64,000 bases of DNA from Bacteroidaceae bacterium (GCA_902362375.1 CABIVS010000005.1:124001-188000), one strand, 5' to 3'; counted from the stretch's first letter, positions 18,601 through 28,471 are shown. A program made the numbers and translations. Notes: generated by a model from the letters alone, not told the origin.

Positions 18601-20094
18601 TCAGAACTGGAAATAAATAAACGGCTGAATCTCCGAACTCTTCATCTGAATAACAAGGTAAATCAACGCTACCATCAATACTGCTTTTCCTACGAAAGGC
18701 AGACGGATCACTCCCCGGCAAGCTGCATTTTCCCAACTATCGGGAGCAAAATGAAGCAGGAAGCCGAGCAACATTAATGCGAATACTTTCCAATATCCTT
18801 CAAGTAACTGTGGGAACAATTGCGGACGGAAAGTAGTGAATATCTGTCCCAGCATATCCATTGAGTTCTGAAAATCGGCATTACGGAAGAAAATCCAGCA
18901 GAAGCAGACGAAATGAAAAGTAATAATCACTCCAAACACACGCCGCCAACCATGACTTTGTTCTCCTTTCTTACGCCCGGTGATAGTCATCCACATTTTA
19001 TGCAATGCTAAAGCAACACCGTGGAAAGTTCCCCAAAGAACGAAGTTCCAAGATGCACCATGCCACAATCCACCCAGAAACATGGTAATGATAAGATTCA
19101 GATATTGCCGGAACTTGCCTTTCCGGTTTCCTCCTAAAGAGATATACAGATAATCCCGCAGCCAACTGGACAAAGAGATGTGCCAACGACGCCAGAATTC
19201 GGTAATGGAGGCAGACTTATAAGGAGAATTAAAGTTGAGATTGAAATGAAAGCCCAACAATAAAGCGATACCGATAGCCATGTCACTATATCCGGAAAAG
19301 TCGCAGTAAATCTGTAAAGCATAACCATACACTCCCATCAGATTCTCAACCCCCGAATAGAGAGTAGGATTATCAAAAATACGTTCTACAAAGTTGATGC
19401 TGATATAATCGGAGATAATGGCTTTCTTGAAAAGACCGGATACGATCAGAAAGATTCCGCGGCCGAACATCTCCTGCGAAACAAAGAGAGGTTTCCGGAT
19501 TTGCGGGATAAAGTCGCGGGCACGCACGATAGGTCCCGCTACCAACTGGGGAAAGAAAGATACGTAAAAAGCATAATCCAGAAGATTGGTCAAAGGCTTT
19601 ATATCTCTCCGGTAAACGTCGATGGTGTAGCTTAACGACTGGAAAGTGAAGAAGGAGATACCGACCGGCAGGAATATATCAAGAGCGGTAAACTCTCCTC
19701 CCATCAATGACGCTATCACTCCACCGAGGAAATTGGTATATTTGAAATAGACAAGAAGTCCCAGATTGACACTCAGACTCAAAGCGACTAATCCTTTACG
19801 TTTCCAATACCCCTCTGCACGGTCCATTAGCTGTGCAAGAAAGAAGTCGGCAACGGTGACTATAGCAAGCAGAAAGAAATATGTGCCGCTACTCTTGTAG
19901 TAGAAATAATAGGAAAAGAGGGTGACAAACAAGATACGGGCAGTGTATTTACGTTGTAACAACACATACACCACCATGAAAGCAGCGAACAGCCAAAGGA
20001 AGATACCGCTGCTGAATATCATCGGGGCTTGCGGATCGTAGGTAAGTACCTCTTTTAGTCTACTGAAATCTATATCAATGGGAAACATAGTCAT
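18601..20094 (-). CDS. MBOAT-family membrane O-acyltransferase (AlgI/DltB-like)
   Basis: The protein has 497 residues from the ATG at 20094 (an alternative is 20088); longer frames run into the upstream gene. About ten hydrophobic segments are visible. The family motif WRRWHISLSSWLRDYLYISL starts near residue 301, and the catalytic His345 is in GLWHGASWNF. YCDFSGYSDMAIG is another MBOAT signature. Such proteins pass acyl groups, usually acetyl from acetyl-CoA, across the inner membrane for transfer to a secreted polymer. The start overlaps the end of an SGNH-fold gene, and a second SGNH gene precedes that one, as in alginate-type O-acetylation systems. The polymer modified is unknown. Confidence 0.92.
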   Translation of the reverse strand: MTMFPIDIDFSRLKEVLTYDPQAPMIFSSGIFLWLFAAFMVVYVLLQRKYTARILFVTLFSYYFYYKSSGTYFFLLAIVTVADFFLAQLMDRAEGYWKRKGLVALSLSVNLGLLVYFKYTNFLGGVIASLMGGEFTALDIFLPVGISFFTFQSLSYTIDVYRRDIKPLTNLLDYAFYVSFFPQLVAGPIVRARDFIPQIRKPLFVSQEMFGRGIFLIVSGLFKKAIISDYISINFVERIFDNPTLYSGVENLMGVYGYALQIYCDFSGYSDMAIGIALLLGFHFNLNFNSPYKSASITEFWRRWHISLSSWLRDYLYISLGGNRKGKFRQYLNLIITMFLGGLWHGASWNFVLWGTFHGVALALHKMWMTITGRKKGEQSHGWRRVFGVIITFHFVCFCWIFFRNADFQNSMDMLGQIFTTFRPQLFPQLLEGYWKVFALMLLGFLLHFAPDSWENAACRGVIRLPFVGKAVLMVALIYLVIQMKSSEIQPFIYFQF

Positions 20095-20992
20095 TATATG
20101 CTTGTATAAGTGCTTGGTATAATAAATTTCCTTGCAGGATGTATCCTTCAGGTAAATAATGTACATGATCGGGACGCATCAGGTTTGCCTCTGTCCAGTT
20201 GGTGCAGGCACGACGCTTCCCTCCGACTACATCGTACATATCCCACACGAGCAGGCGATGGTCTTTTGCATAACGGCGGATGGTTTCCGCTGCTGTTGCC
20301 GTACGGGGATTGATGGCATACGTGCGTCTACGCCTCCGTTGCCGGAAACTTTCATAGGAACCGGGAGGGGTAGTCAGAAGAATAGGGATATTAGGAAGAC
20401 TGTCGCGCAACAGTTTCACAAGTTCATCCATCTGATTGTAGTGCACATTTATATTATAACGCCGGTTATGGCTTTCATTGGTTCCGAAAGAGAGAATCAG
20501 CAATTCGGGTTTCAAGGCAACAATTTCGGCAATACGATCCGGATGGGTAAATGTTAGGCAAGTAGCTCCGTTGACGCCTTTATCAATATAAGAAATGGCG
20601 CCAAAGGTTTCTGTCAAACGGGCACCGGTGGTTTGAGGATAGATATGTCCACGCACGTGGCTATCGCCAATATGAACGATGCGGACTGTATCTTCGGAGA
20701 GTCCGGCACGTACCTGGCGGAGATGTTCAAAGACGGGAGCCAACAGAGCAATGCTGTCAATAATCTCATTCCGTCCGGTTTCGCGAAAAGCTGCAGGGAA
20801 GGCTATTTGTACGTTGATCGTATCATTCGCCCAATTCATTTCCCGTAAAGGCTTTATCCGCTTTGCAGTCTTTCCCAATGGAGGGCATACAGGCATACGG
20901 TCTTGCGCAATTGTTTCTGTAAGAAAACAAGGGCTACTTAACAGACCGGAGAAAATAAGAACAAAGATGAACAGCAGATTACTCCTTCTCAT
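20075..20992 (-). CDS. SGNH-fold hydrolase/acyltransferase, exported (second of the cassette)
   Basis: The protein has 305 residues from the ATG at 20992. The N-terminal signal or anchor (LLFIFVLIFSGLLSS) places the domain in the periplasm. SGNH blocks: GDSH at residues 109-112 (block I, nucleophile Ser111), SFGTNESHN (block III Asn), and RPDHVHYLPEG (block V Asp-His). Block II Gly is probably in DKGVNGAT. It overlaps both neighbours by about 15-20 bp, so the three genes are translationally coupled. By analogy with AlgJ/AlgX and PatB it would take an acyl group from the MBOAT protein and place it on an envelope glycan; an esterase role is the alternative. Confidence 0.82.
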   Translation of the reverse strand: MRRSNLLFIFVLIFSGLLSSPCFLTETIAQDRMPVCPPLGKTAKRIKPLREMNWANDTINVQIAFPAAFRETGRNEIIDSIALLAPVFEHLRQVRAGLSEDTVRIVHIGDSHVRGHIYPQTTGARLTETFGAISYIDKGVNGATCLTFTHPDRIAEIVALKPELLILSFGTNESHNRRYNINVHYNQMDELVKLLRDSLPNIPILLTTPPGSYESFRQRRRRRTYAINPRTATAAETIRRYAKDHRLLVWDMYDVVGGKRRACTNWTEANLMRPDHVHYLPEGYILQGNLLYQALIQAYNDYVSH

Positions 20993-22373
20993 AAGCACGC
21001 CTCCTGTCGTATTGTTCCTTACCATAGATCATGGTTTCATAAAGTAATCCTGCCAAATGTTTACCGCCACGGAAGTTTATATGCGTATAATCATAGTTTG
21101 CCATAGAAGGTTTGGCGTGGACGAGTTTTGCCATACTGCCGTCTCCACCCATTGCATCAAACATATTCCAGAATGCAATGCCGCTTTCGGCAGCTATGTT
21201 CTGCTGATAACGAATCAGATTCTTGACACCGGGCATAGTGCGGAGTTCACCGTTTTCGTTTTTATAATCACGGTCACCGACGCTCAACAACAGGATTCCC
21301 GCTTGTGGGAAACATTCTTTCAGATGCTCGATAGCAGTAATCAATCCTTTCTGGTAATTATCATAATTGCGCCCCCGTTCGGTAGCTACATTCAAGCCAT
21401 ATTCGAGGATAATCAGATCATAAGGACGTTGGCGGTTAAACTGCTTCAGCATTTGTACCGGAATACCACGCAGGGAAAGACCGGAACTGCCACGCAACGA
21501 GAAGTTATCGAGAATGATTCCTTTCTTTCCATCCATTGCCAAGCCATAGAACAGGGTAGAGTCCGCACGATCTACTGTCCAACGGATAGAACCGATACGT
21601 CCGTCCACCTGAATTTGCTGTAATCCATCGGAAGGAGCTAAAGAGTAATTCTTGTTTTCTCCTTTGTTCACACGGGCAGAAAGAAGAACAGAATCTTTAT
21701 TATAAAAGAAGATGGAGGCACGCTGACAAGTATCGAGCAGGGAGGCATATTTATTTTGTCCGCGCAGTTCTACATAAGCTCCGTTTCGGGGGACGAAATA
21801 GTGTCCGGAAATTCCTTGTTTCTTCTTGTCGAAATACACGCTGTCTGTTACCGCATGGCTGGACCATCCGCCAAATGTATGCCGCACCGTAGGACGATAA
21901 CCGCTGGTCATGGAAGTGATGGTGACAAAACCTACACCGCAACCGCCGAATTGTTTCTGAAGCATTTCGCGCAAGTCGGCCGTAAATATATCCGCTTCGA
22001 TAAAAGAGTCTCCGAATACGGCAATGCGTACCTGTTTGTCAGCGGAGTCAGCGGAAGAGACACGGTCGAGTGCTTCATAGAAAGGAGCCATTCCCCGGAG
22101 GGTGGAATCACTGTAATCTTCTATGCAAGTCATGCCCGCACGGCAGGTATCCACAAAAGCCGGTTTTACAACAGGAGGCAAAGGGATGCTGTCCGAATCA
22201 GCTGCGGCAGTCTCCGATTCGGGGTAACGAAGATCGCTCAAAAGGTCTACACGCCTCATCGTGTGTCCGTCAATAGTCAATACCGGAAGCCAATGAAGCC
22301 CGAGTAAGGCTGCAAATACAATCAGTACAAACCACAACGAATATTTCAAATAATTCTTTATTATCTCCATCAT
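20979..22373 (-). CDS. SGNH-fold protein with N-terminal membrane anchor (first of the cassette)
   Basis: The protein has 464 residues from the ATG at 22373. One membrane segment (WFVLIVFAALLGLHWLPVL, about residues 13-32) leaves the rest in the periplasm. Block I is GDSFIEAD at 121-128; the C-terminal Asp-His pair is in YDYTHINFRGG. Between them are about 200 residues that include a beta-rich insert (VELRGQNKYASLLDTCQRAS), as seen in the SGNH proteins of O-acetylation systems that also bind glycan. It heads the SGNH-SGNH-MBOAT operon. Two different SGNH proteins for one MBOAT may mean one acylates and one relays or removes the group; this is inference. Confidence 0.82.
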   Translation of the reverse strand: MMEIIKNYLKYSLWFVLIVFAALLGLHWLPVLTIDGHTMRRVDLLSDLRYPESETAAADSDSIPLPPVVKPAFVDTCRAGMTCIEDYSDSTLRGMAPFYEALDRVSSADSADKQVRIAVFGDSFIEADIFTADLREMLQKQFGGCGVGFVTITSMTSGYRPTVRHTFGGWSSHAVTDSVYFDKKKQGISGHYFVPRNGAYVELRGQNKYASLLDTCQRASIFFYNKDSVLLSARVNKGENKNYSLAPSDGLQQIQVDGRIGSIRWTVDRADSTLFYGLAMDGKKGIILDNFSLRGSSGLSLRGIPVQMLKQFNRQRPYDLIILEYGLNVATERGRNYDNYQKGLITAIEHLKECFPQAGILLLSVGDRDYKNENGELRTMPGVKNLIRYQQNIAAESGIAFWNMFDAMGGDGSMAKLVHAKPSMANYDYTHINFRGGKHLAGLLYETMIYGKEQYDRRRAYEKE

Positions 22374-22396
22374 GTTCCTAAAATCCAAAACGACCG

Positions 22397-22404
22397 CAAA
22401 GATA
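22397..22404 (-). promoter_or_regulatory. -7 element of the SGNH/MBOAT operon
   Basis: TATCTTTG on the minus strand, 23 bp before the ATG at 22373, matches TAnnTTTG. No good -33 box at 19-21 bp. Confidence 0.4.
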
Positions 22405-22421
22405 GATAAAAGCCACAAAAA

Positions 22422-22459
22422 GAAAGGAGAATCTACATTATTTATTAGATTCCCCTTTC
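22422..22459 (-). terminator. Terminator of the efflux operon
   Basis: GAAAGGAGAATCTA (22422-22435) and TAGATTCCCCTTTC (22446-22459) form a 14-bp stem with one mismatch; on the minus strand CTTTTTG follows. It lies 27 bp after the PII-like gene, and its plus-strand face also has a T-run, so it may work in both directions. Confidence 0.75.
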
Positions 22460-22485
22460 CTTTTTATCTATCTACCGGATCGTTC

Positions 22486-22779
22486 TTAAATGGTCCGTTC
22501 AATGTTCCACACAAATGCGCGCAGGCCTAATTGCTCCGTCTGTAAATCCATCTTATGCAAGGTGTCCAGCAGCGGATCGACTTTGCTATCATCTACTACC
22601 GTCAGGATAGCCGAACACATACTTGGCCAGGCATGGCTTCCGAAATGCGGATCACCTGTCTTCGAACCACGCCCCTGTACTTTTTCGAGGTAGGTAAAAC
22701 CACGACATCCCAAACGGTCGAGTAACGCCATGATTCGTTCGTAATAAGCCTGGTCGAATGTTATCAATACTGATTTCAT
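22486..22779 (-). CDS. Small PII-like protein at the end of an RND efflux operon
   Basis: The protein has 97 residues from the ATG at 22779; longer frames would overlap the pump gene. The pattern MKSVLITFDQAYYERIMALL at the start, a basic Gly loop (GRGSKTGDPHFG) and the ending VWNIERTI resemble the PII/GlnK-like ferredoxin-fold superfamily, whose members bind small ligands in a trimer. The family is a structural guess from the beta-alpha-beta pattern. It starts 13 bp after the RND pump gene, so it is in the same transcript. A ligand-sensing modulator of the pump is a possible role, but no evidence beyond position supports it. Confidence 0.65.
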   Translation of the reverse strand: MKSVLITFDQAYYERIMALLDRLGCRGFTYLEKVQGRGSKTGDPHFGSHAWPSMCSAILTVVDDSKVDPLLDTLHKMDLQTEQLGLRAFVWNIERTI

Positions 22780-22792
22780 ATTTCTTTTTTTG

Positions 22793-25700
22793 TTATTTCT
22801 TAATAATGCTGTCTTTATTCTCCTGGAAGTAAACATCCAAATCACGTTTACGGCGAAGTTTGCGACGCTGGTTCTTGATACCCGTTCCTGCAAATACGCA
22901 ATATAAAGTAGGAATCAAAATCAATGTCAACACAGTAGATACTGTCAGACCACCGATGACGGCAATCGCCATCGGACTCCACATTTCAGAACCCTGACCG
23001 CCACCGATAGCCATCGGAATCATACCGAGCACGGTAGTGGCAGTAGTCATTAATACCGGACGAAGACGGCTCTTACCAGCTGTTACCACAGAGTTCAACA
23101 CTGCAAGTCCACGTTCCCGGCAAAGGGTGATGTAGTCGATAAGCACAATACCGTTCTTCACCACAATACCAATCAACATGATACCTCCCAACAAACTCAT
23201 GACGCTCAATGTGCTGTTCGTAAAGAACAATGCCATCAAAACACCACTAAACGCAAACGGCAGTGAGAACATGATAATGAACGGATAAGTCAGTGACTCG
23301 AACTGTGCTGCCATCACGATAAATACGAGAATGACAATCAGGATGGCAAGTGTTCCCAAATCGCGGAACGAATCCTGCTGGTCTTCGTACGAACCGGAAA
23401 TCTGGATAGTGACTTCTCCCGGAAGATCCATTTTATCTATCACCTTATTTCCGGCAGCCACCACGTCGCCCAGCGGAGCTCCGGAGATTACGGCGGAAAC
23501 GGTCACGATACGTTCACGGTCTTTACGTTCGATGGTAGGAGGTGCAAAACGTTCGACTACCTTTCCGACATCTTTCACACGAACGGATTGTCCTTGCGCA
23601 TTATAAATGAGGATATTTTCCAGACTTTCCAGACTTGTACGGAATTCGGGTGCGTAACGCACTTTAATATCATATTCATCTCCGTCTTCACGATATTTAG
23701 ATGCTACCGCACCATTGACACGATTACGCAGGTAGTTACCGGCAGTCGAAAGATTCAAGCCATGCATCGCCAGTTTCTCACGGTCGAAGTCTACCTGATA
23801 TTCAGGCTGATAGTCACTACGGCTGATATTTACCTCAGTCACTCCTTTCACTTTCAGCAGTTCACGTTTCAGGCGGGCTGCCACGCTATCGGTCATTGTC
23901 ATATCGTATCCGTAAACCTCAAAGTCAGCACTTGCCTGAGCGGACATACCTGTGTTACTACCTCCAAGGATTACTTGCGCCTTACTGAATTCCGGATAGG
24001 CTTTCAAATCTTCACGCATCTCATCACAGACTGTTTCCAAAGAAATGTTACGATCGCCCGGGTCTACCAAACTGATGTTGAAAGAGATAATATGCGAACC
24101 GTTGTCCTGCATGGATGCCCAAGTGTTGTCGGAGTCAGCCTGACCAACCGTATAGTTACAAACTTTCATAATGTCCTTATACTTCGTCAGCCATTGGTTA
24201 GTCAACTTTTCTGAAAGTTCCTGCGCTATCTCTTTTCGTGTACCGATCGGGAGTTCCAACTGTACGGCAATACGGGCATTATCCTGTGCCGGGAAAAACT
24301 CTGTACCAATCCCCTTTGCACACAACAAACTGATAACGAAGAAAACGATACATCCCACAATCACAATCGGACGGTGACGTACAGCCCAGTTCAACATTTT
24401 CGCGTACCAGGTATCGAGTCCGTCGAGCGCTTTCTCAATCGGAGTAAAGAAGAGCTTGAACATCTTCGACGGCTTCTTCTGCAAACGAAGCAACTGGGAA
24501 CAGAGCATCGGAGTCAAGGATAGTGCGGCGACCGTAGAAATAAACATGATAGCACACATCATCCAACCCAACTGTTTGAAAAGTACACCGGACATACCGC
24601 TTACCATCGTCAACGGGAAGAACACGGCAATCATGGTCAGTGTAGAAGCGATTACAGAGATTGCCACCTCATTCGTTCCGTGCACGGCTGCCTGTTTCGG
24701 ATCGGAACCACGCTCGATATGGGTCGTTACATTTTCAAGTACCACAATCGCATCATCCACCACCATACCGATAGCGATAGAAAGTGACGAAAGCGAAATG
24801 ATATTAATTGTATTTCCACTAACCGCCAGATAGATGAACGAGGCAATCAATGAAAGCGGAATGGTGATACAGATAATCAGCGTCGCACGCCAACGTCCCA
24901 GAAAGAGGAACACGACGATGACAACGAAGAGCAAGGCATAAGCAACGGTCTCCGTCAAACTGTCGATGGTGTTCAAAATGTTGTCCGAAGTATCGACAAT
25001 GACACCAATCTTCACGTCGCTCGGCAGGTTCTTCTGAAGCCTCGGCAGCGCGTCGGCCACTTTCTTGGAGATTTCTACCGAATTGGCTCCCGACTGTTTC
25101 TGAACTACAATCATAGCACCTTGCACCCCATTATTATAGGTTTCCTGTGCACGTTCTTCCACGGTATCAACAATACGGGCTACATCACGCAGAAAGACAT
25201 TCGCCCCATTGTATGTACCCACCACTACATCTTCCAGCTGGCGGGAATCATCAAACTCACCTTCTACACGCAGCGCATAGGTTTCACTACCAATATCGAA
25301 GTTACCACCGGGAATATTCTTGTTCTCGGCTCCGATAATGGAACTGATTGTTTCGATAGTCAGATGATAGGCTTCCAGTTTGTTAGGGTCGCAATATACC
25401 TGAATCTCACGCTGCGGCGCACCGCTGATAGACACCGTTCCGACTCCCGGAATACGTGCCAGCGGATTTACCACACGGTCGTCCAATATCTTATAAAGTG
25501 CCGACTGGCTTTCATTAGCCTGTACGGAAAGCAACACGATCGGAATCATGTCCGTACTAAACTTAAAGATGATCGGATTCTCGACATCATCGGGAAGCTG
25601 CGAACTTACCATGTCGAGTTTATCGCGCACATCATTGGTCAGCACGTCAATATCGTTACCAAACTCGAACTCCAATGTAATCAGTGACATATTCTCGGAA

Positions 25701-25951
25701 GAACGGGAGGTAATATGTTTCAGGTTGCTCACCGCGTTCAACGTATTTTCGAGCGGGCGAGTCACATTATTTTCTATATCCGAGGCACTTGCGCCGGGAT
25801 AAGCGGTCATCACCATGATTGTATTCGTGTCAATGTCCGGATACAAGTCAATAGGCAACTTGGACAAAGAGAAAAGACCAAAAATCACGACTGCCAGAAA
25901 GCAGAGGGAGGTCATAATCGGTTTCTTAACCGCACCTTCGTATAAACTCAT
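22793..25951 (-). CDS. RND multidrug efflux transporter (AcrB/HAE1 family)
   Basis: The protein has 1052 residues, the usual length. It has twelve membrane segments in two halves with large periplasmic loops. The proton-relay Asp pair is in MVVDDAIVVLENVTTHIERG (near residue 405) and the partner Lys is in GIVVKNGIVLIDYITL (TM10). The N-terminus KKPIMTSLCFLAVVIFGLFS and the motif IDLYPDIDTNTIMV are typical. It is the inner-membrane pump of a tripartite system with the adaptor and TolC-like channel encoded upstream in the same operon. It is driven by proton flow; the substrate range cannot be told from the sequence. Confidence 0.96.
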   Translation of the reverse strand: MSLYEGAVKKPIMTSLCFLAVVIFGLFSLSKLPIDLYPDIDTNTIMVMTAYPGASASDIENNVTRPLENTLNAVSNLKHITSRSSENMSLITLEFEFGNDIDVLTNDVRDKLDMVSSQLPDDVENPIIFKFSTDMIPIVLLSVQANESQSALYKILDDRVVNPLARIPGVGTVSISGAPQREIQVYCDPNKLEAYHLTIETISSIIGAENKNIPGGNFDIGSETYALRVEGEFDDSRQLEDVVVGTYNGANVFLRDVARIVDTVEERAQETYNNGVQGAMIVVQKQSGANSVEISKKVADALPRLQKNLPSDVKIGVIVDTSDNILNTIDSLTETVAYALLFVVIVVFLFLGRWRATLIICITIPLSLIASFIYLAVSGNTINIISLSSLSIAIGMVVDDAIVVLENVTTHIERGSDPKQAAVHGTNEVAISVIASTLTMIAVFFPLTMVSGMSGVLFKQLGWMMCAIMFISTVAALSLTPMLCSQLLRLQKKPSKMFKLFFTPIEKALDGLDTWYAKMLNWAVRHRPIVIVGCIVFFVISLLCAKGIGTEFFPAQDNARIAVQLELPIGTRKEIAQELSEKLTNQWLTKYKDIMKVCNYTVGQADSDNTWASMQDNGSHIISFNISLVDPGDRNISLETVCDEMREDLKAYPEFSKAQVILGGSNTGMSAQASADFEVYGYDMTMTDSVAARLKRELLKVKGVTEVNISRSDYQPEYQVDFDREKLAMHGLNLSTAGNYLRNRVNGAVASKYREDGDEYDIKVRYAPEFRTSLESLENILIYNAQGQSVRVKDVGKVVERFAPPTIERKDRERIVTVSAVISGAPLGDVVAAGNKVIDKMDLPGEVTIQISGSYEDQQDSFRDLGTLAILIVILVFIVMAAQFESLTYPFIIMFSLPFAFSGVLMALFFTNSTLSVMSLLGGIMLIGIVVKNGIVLIDYITLCRERGLAVLNSVVTAGKSRLRPVLMTTATTVLGMIPMAIGGGQGSEMWSPMAIAVIGGLTVSTVLTLILIPTLYCVFAGTGIKNQRRKLRRKRDLDVYFQENKDSIIKK

Positions 25952-26010
25952 GTTGTTTTATAAATCTGGTTAATTAATAAAAGCATTAGGCGAAAGGAAT
26001 TTTACACCTT

Positions 26011-27036
26011 CTATTTGGAAGAGGCTTCCACCTCTACTTCCATACCGTTCACCAAACGTGACTGTCCGGCAACTACAACCTGCGAATTATCAGGCACACC
26101 GGATTTCAACTCATACTCCGCACCCATGCGTCTACCCAATTCGACTTTATTATAAGACACCTTGCCGTCTTGATAAACGAATACATAACGGTCGCCTGAA
26201 CCTGCCTGCTTAACAATTGCCAAATCAGGAACAACTACATTTTCTGCCGTTCCGAAATTTAATGTGGCACGGGCAAACATTCCCGGACGTACGCGCTGGT
26301 CTTTATTGTCCAGTCTGATCTCTACCTGGAATGTACGGGTAGTGGCATCTATAGTCGGATAAACCAGATTGATGGTTCCTGTAAATACTTCATCTCCATA
26401 TACATCGAGTTTCACGTCGACGGGGGTACCTTTCTTCACTTTCGTAAAGTAGGTTTCGGACACATTGATCAGGAGTTTCACGGGAGTGATCTGTTCTACT
26501 ACCAAGACCGGCTCTCCACCGCTGTACATATCGCCGTTATCATAGTTGCGTGCAGTTACCACACCATTGATGGGGCTTAACAAAGAGGTATTCTCCTGCA
26601 AATTCTTATAAGCGGTTTTCTTCACATCGAGTTGCATCTTCGAAGCATCCCATTCAGATTTGGACGCACCGCCCACTTTATATAGTTCGTCGATACGGTT
26701 GAATTCTATTTCCTGATTGTCAAGTTGCAGCTTCGCCTGTTTCAGGTTGGCCGCATCCATCTGCACAAGTTTCTGTCCTTTGGACACACGGTCGCCCACT
26801 TCCACAAAAATCTGGTCGATACGCACGGGAGACGAAGGTGCAATATTATTCTTTACTTCTGCTTCCACCGTTGCTGTGTAATCCTGTATCTGATCTACGG
26901 GACGAGCTTTTACGTCTGCCAGCTTCACAATGGGCTTTGCGTCGGCATGTTCCGCAGCAGCTTTGTCTTTTCCACCTGTACATGAGCCCATAAACACAGT
27001 TAACAGCAGGGCTACCAATTGGATACTTCTTTTCAT
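26011..27036 (-). CDS. RND efflux periplasmic adaptor lipoprotein (AcrA/MFP family)
   Basis: The protein has 341 residues. The lipoprotein signal has the lipobox MGSC (Cys19). The biotinyl-lipoyl-like half motifs are VRIDQIFVEVGDRVSKGQKL and SPINGVVTARNYDNGDMYSG, separated by a short helical hairpin. The beta-barrel domain (TPVKLLINVSETYFTKVKKG) and membrane-proximal domain (VVPDLAIVKQAGSGDRYVFV) follow. It bridges the RND pump and the outer-membrane channel. It lies 59 bp before the pump gene in the operon. Confidence 0.95.
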   Translation of the reverse strand: MKRSIQLVALLLTVFMGSCTGGKDKAAAEHADAKPIVKLADVKARPVDQIQDYTATVEAEVKNNIAPSSPVRIDQIFVEVGDRVSKGQKLVQMDAANLKQAKLQLDNQEIEFNRIDELYKVGGASKSEWDASKMQLDVKKTAYKNLQENTSLLSPINGVVTARNYDNGDMYSGGEPVLVVEQITPVKLLINVSETYFTKVKKGTPVDVKLDVYGDEVFTGTINLVYPTIDATTRTFQVEIRLDNKDQRVRPGMFARATLNFGTAENVVVPDLAIVKQAGSGDRYVFVYQDGKVSYNKVELGRRMGAEYELKSGVPDNSQVVVAGQSRLVNGMEVEVEASSK

Positions 27037-27069
27037 ATTCCTTACTTGTAATTTTTTAGTTGTCTATCT

Positions 27070-28416
27070 TTATTCTTTTCCCAGCACCTGATCGAGGTCT
27101 GCCTTAGCAACCAGGTAATCGTATATGGACTGATTGTAGGTGAGTTGCGCCTGTGTCAGTGACACTTGCGAACTGTTCAGTTCGAGCACCGTGCCCTTAC
27201 CCACATCATAACGTTTTTCGGCAATCACCACCGCTTTCTTTGCCTGCATCACATTTTCCTTGTTGCTGACTACCTGCTCTGTGCTGGCACTCATATTATT
27301 GCGACAACTGACAATCTGCATATTCAACTGTCTTTCCGTATCGATACGGTTCCAATCGAGCTGGCGCATCTGTATACGGGCAGATTTTACTTTCGTAAAG
27401 TTGCTTGCCTTATATAAAGGTATGCTGATATTGAACATCAGGCTGGAACTGTTGCTCCAGTTATAATCGAAGAAATTGATATTCGGATTATACAATGACT
27501 GATACTGATAGGAGAAGCTCATGGAAAGAGTCGGCATAAAGTTCGTCTTTAAAGACTTTACATTCTTTTCAAGCAACTTCATGTTCAAGTCCAACTGCTT
27601 CATGGTGGTATTGTTGTTCAGATTCACATTCTCTTCTTTCAACTGATTGACAAACATGGTTGTCTCATAGTTGGTCAGATTATCATTAATCTTTATCTCC
27701 ACATCGGCAGTGATGCCCATCAGAACTTTTAACTGCAACTTAGCCAAAGTCACCGCATTGGCTGCCGCGATCAGGTTCGGTTTAATGCTGCGCATCTGTA
27801 CTTCCGCACTGATCTTGTCATATTCGCTCACAGTTCCCTGCTGATATTTGGCATTCACTACATTGTAATTATCTTCTGCCAGTTTATAGCTGCCCTGAAG
27901 CACTTCATAGCTATCCTGCGCAAGCATCAACTGATAATAAGCCTTGCTTACCTGATTCACCAGATCCAGTTTGGAAGCACGTGACTTCTCTACTGCCAGT
28001 TCAATATCCGTCTTTGTCATCGACATAGCCCGGTAAACACCCGGCACAAAAAGTGGCAGGTTAATGCTCAACCCGGCATTGGCGGTATTCGTTCCGTCTT
28101 GCCCCATCTTGAACGACATATCGTTCAATTTCATTTCAGCCGCTTTAATCGTATGGTCTAAGGAACCGGCAATGCTAGCCTCCGGCAACAGACTCTGCCA
28201 GGCTTCCTTGCTGGCAACTTTTTTTAAGGCGATCTCTTCTGCTGCCACTTTCATTGTCGGATTCTCATCCAATGCAATTTCCAAGGCTTTGTCTAAGGTT
28301 AAGGTTAGTGTATTCTTCTCCATCTGCGTGTCCTGTGCCTTTGCAAAACCAAATGCGCAGAGTGCCACAGCTACCAGAAGAATCTTCCGACCTGTCAATC
28401 TTTTCATCTTGTTCAT
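27070..28416 (-). CDS. TolC-like outer-membrane efflux channel
   Basis: The protein has 448 residues; an in-frame ATG at 28407 is an alternative start. The signal peptide ends near FAKAQ. Two repeated outer-membrane-efflux-protein halves are visible, each with the long helical region (DKALEIALDENPTMKVAAEE and VSNKENVMQAKKAVVIAEKR). The conserved turn VGKGTVLELNSSQVSLTQAQ is near the end. It should form the trimeric exit duct for the pump encoded two genes downstream. It follows the TetR gene by 55 bp. Confidence 0.95.
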   Translation of the reverse strand: MNKMKRLTGRKILLVAVALCAFGFAKAQDTQMEKNTLTLTLDKALEIALDENPTMKVAAEEIALKKVASKEAWQSLLPEASIAGSLDHTIKAAEMKLNDMSFKMGQDGTNTANAGLSINLPLFVPGVYRAMSMTKTDIELAVEKSRASKLDLVNQVSKAYYQLMLAQDSYEVLQGSYKLAEDNYNVVNAKYQQGTVSEYDKISAEVQMRSIKPNLIAAANAVTLAKLQLKVLMGITADVEIKINDNLTNYETTMFVNQLKEENVNLNNNTTMKQLDLNMKLLEKNVKSLKTNFMPTLSMSFSYQYQSLYNPNINFFDYNWSNSSSLMFNISIPLYKASNFTKVKSARIQMRQLDWNRIDTERQLNMQIVSCRNNMSASTEQVVSNKENVMQAKKAVVIAEKRYDVGKGTVLELNSSQVSLTQAQLTYNQSIYDYLVAKADLDQVLGKE

Positions 28417-28471
28417 AAACTAAATTTCTAATTTAATCTTACTTGTTTGTCAATAGAACCTCACTTTTGCT

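Noticed and set aside
23588..24214. Plus-strand open frame of 208 codons
   Set aside because: It is antisense to the RND pump and arises from codon bias of the real gene.
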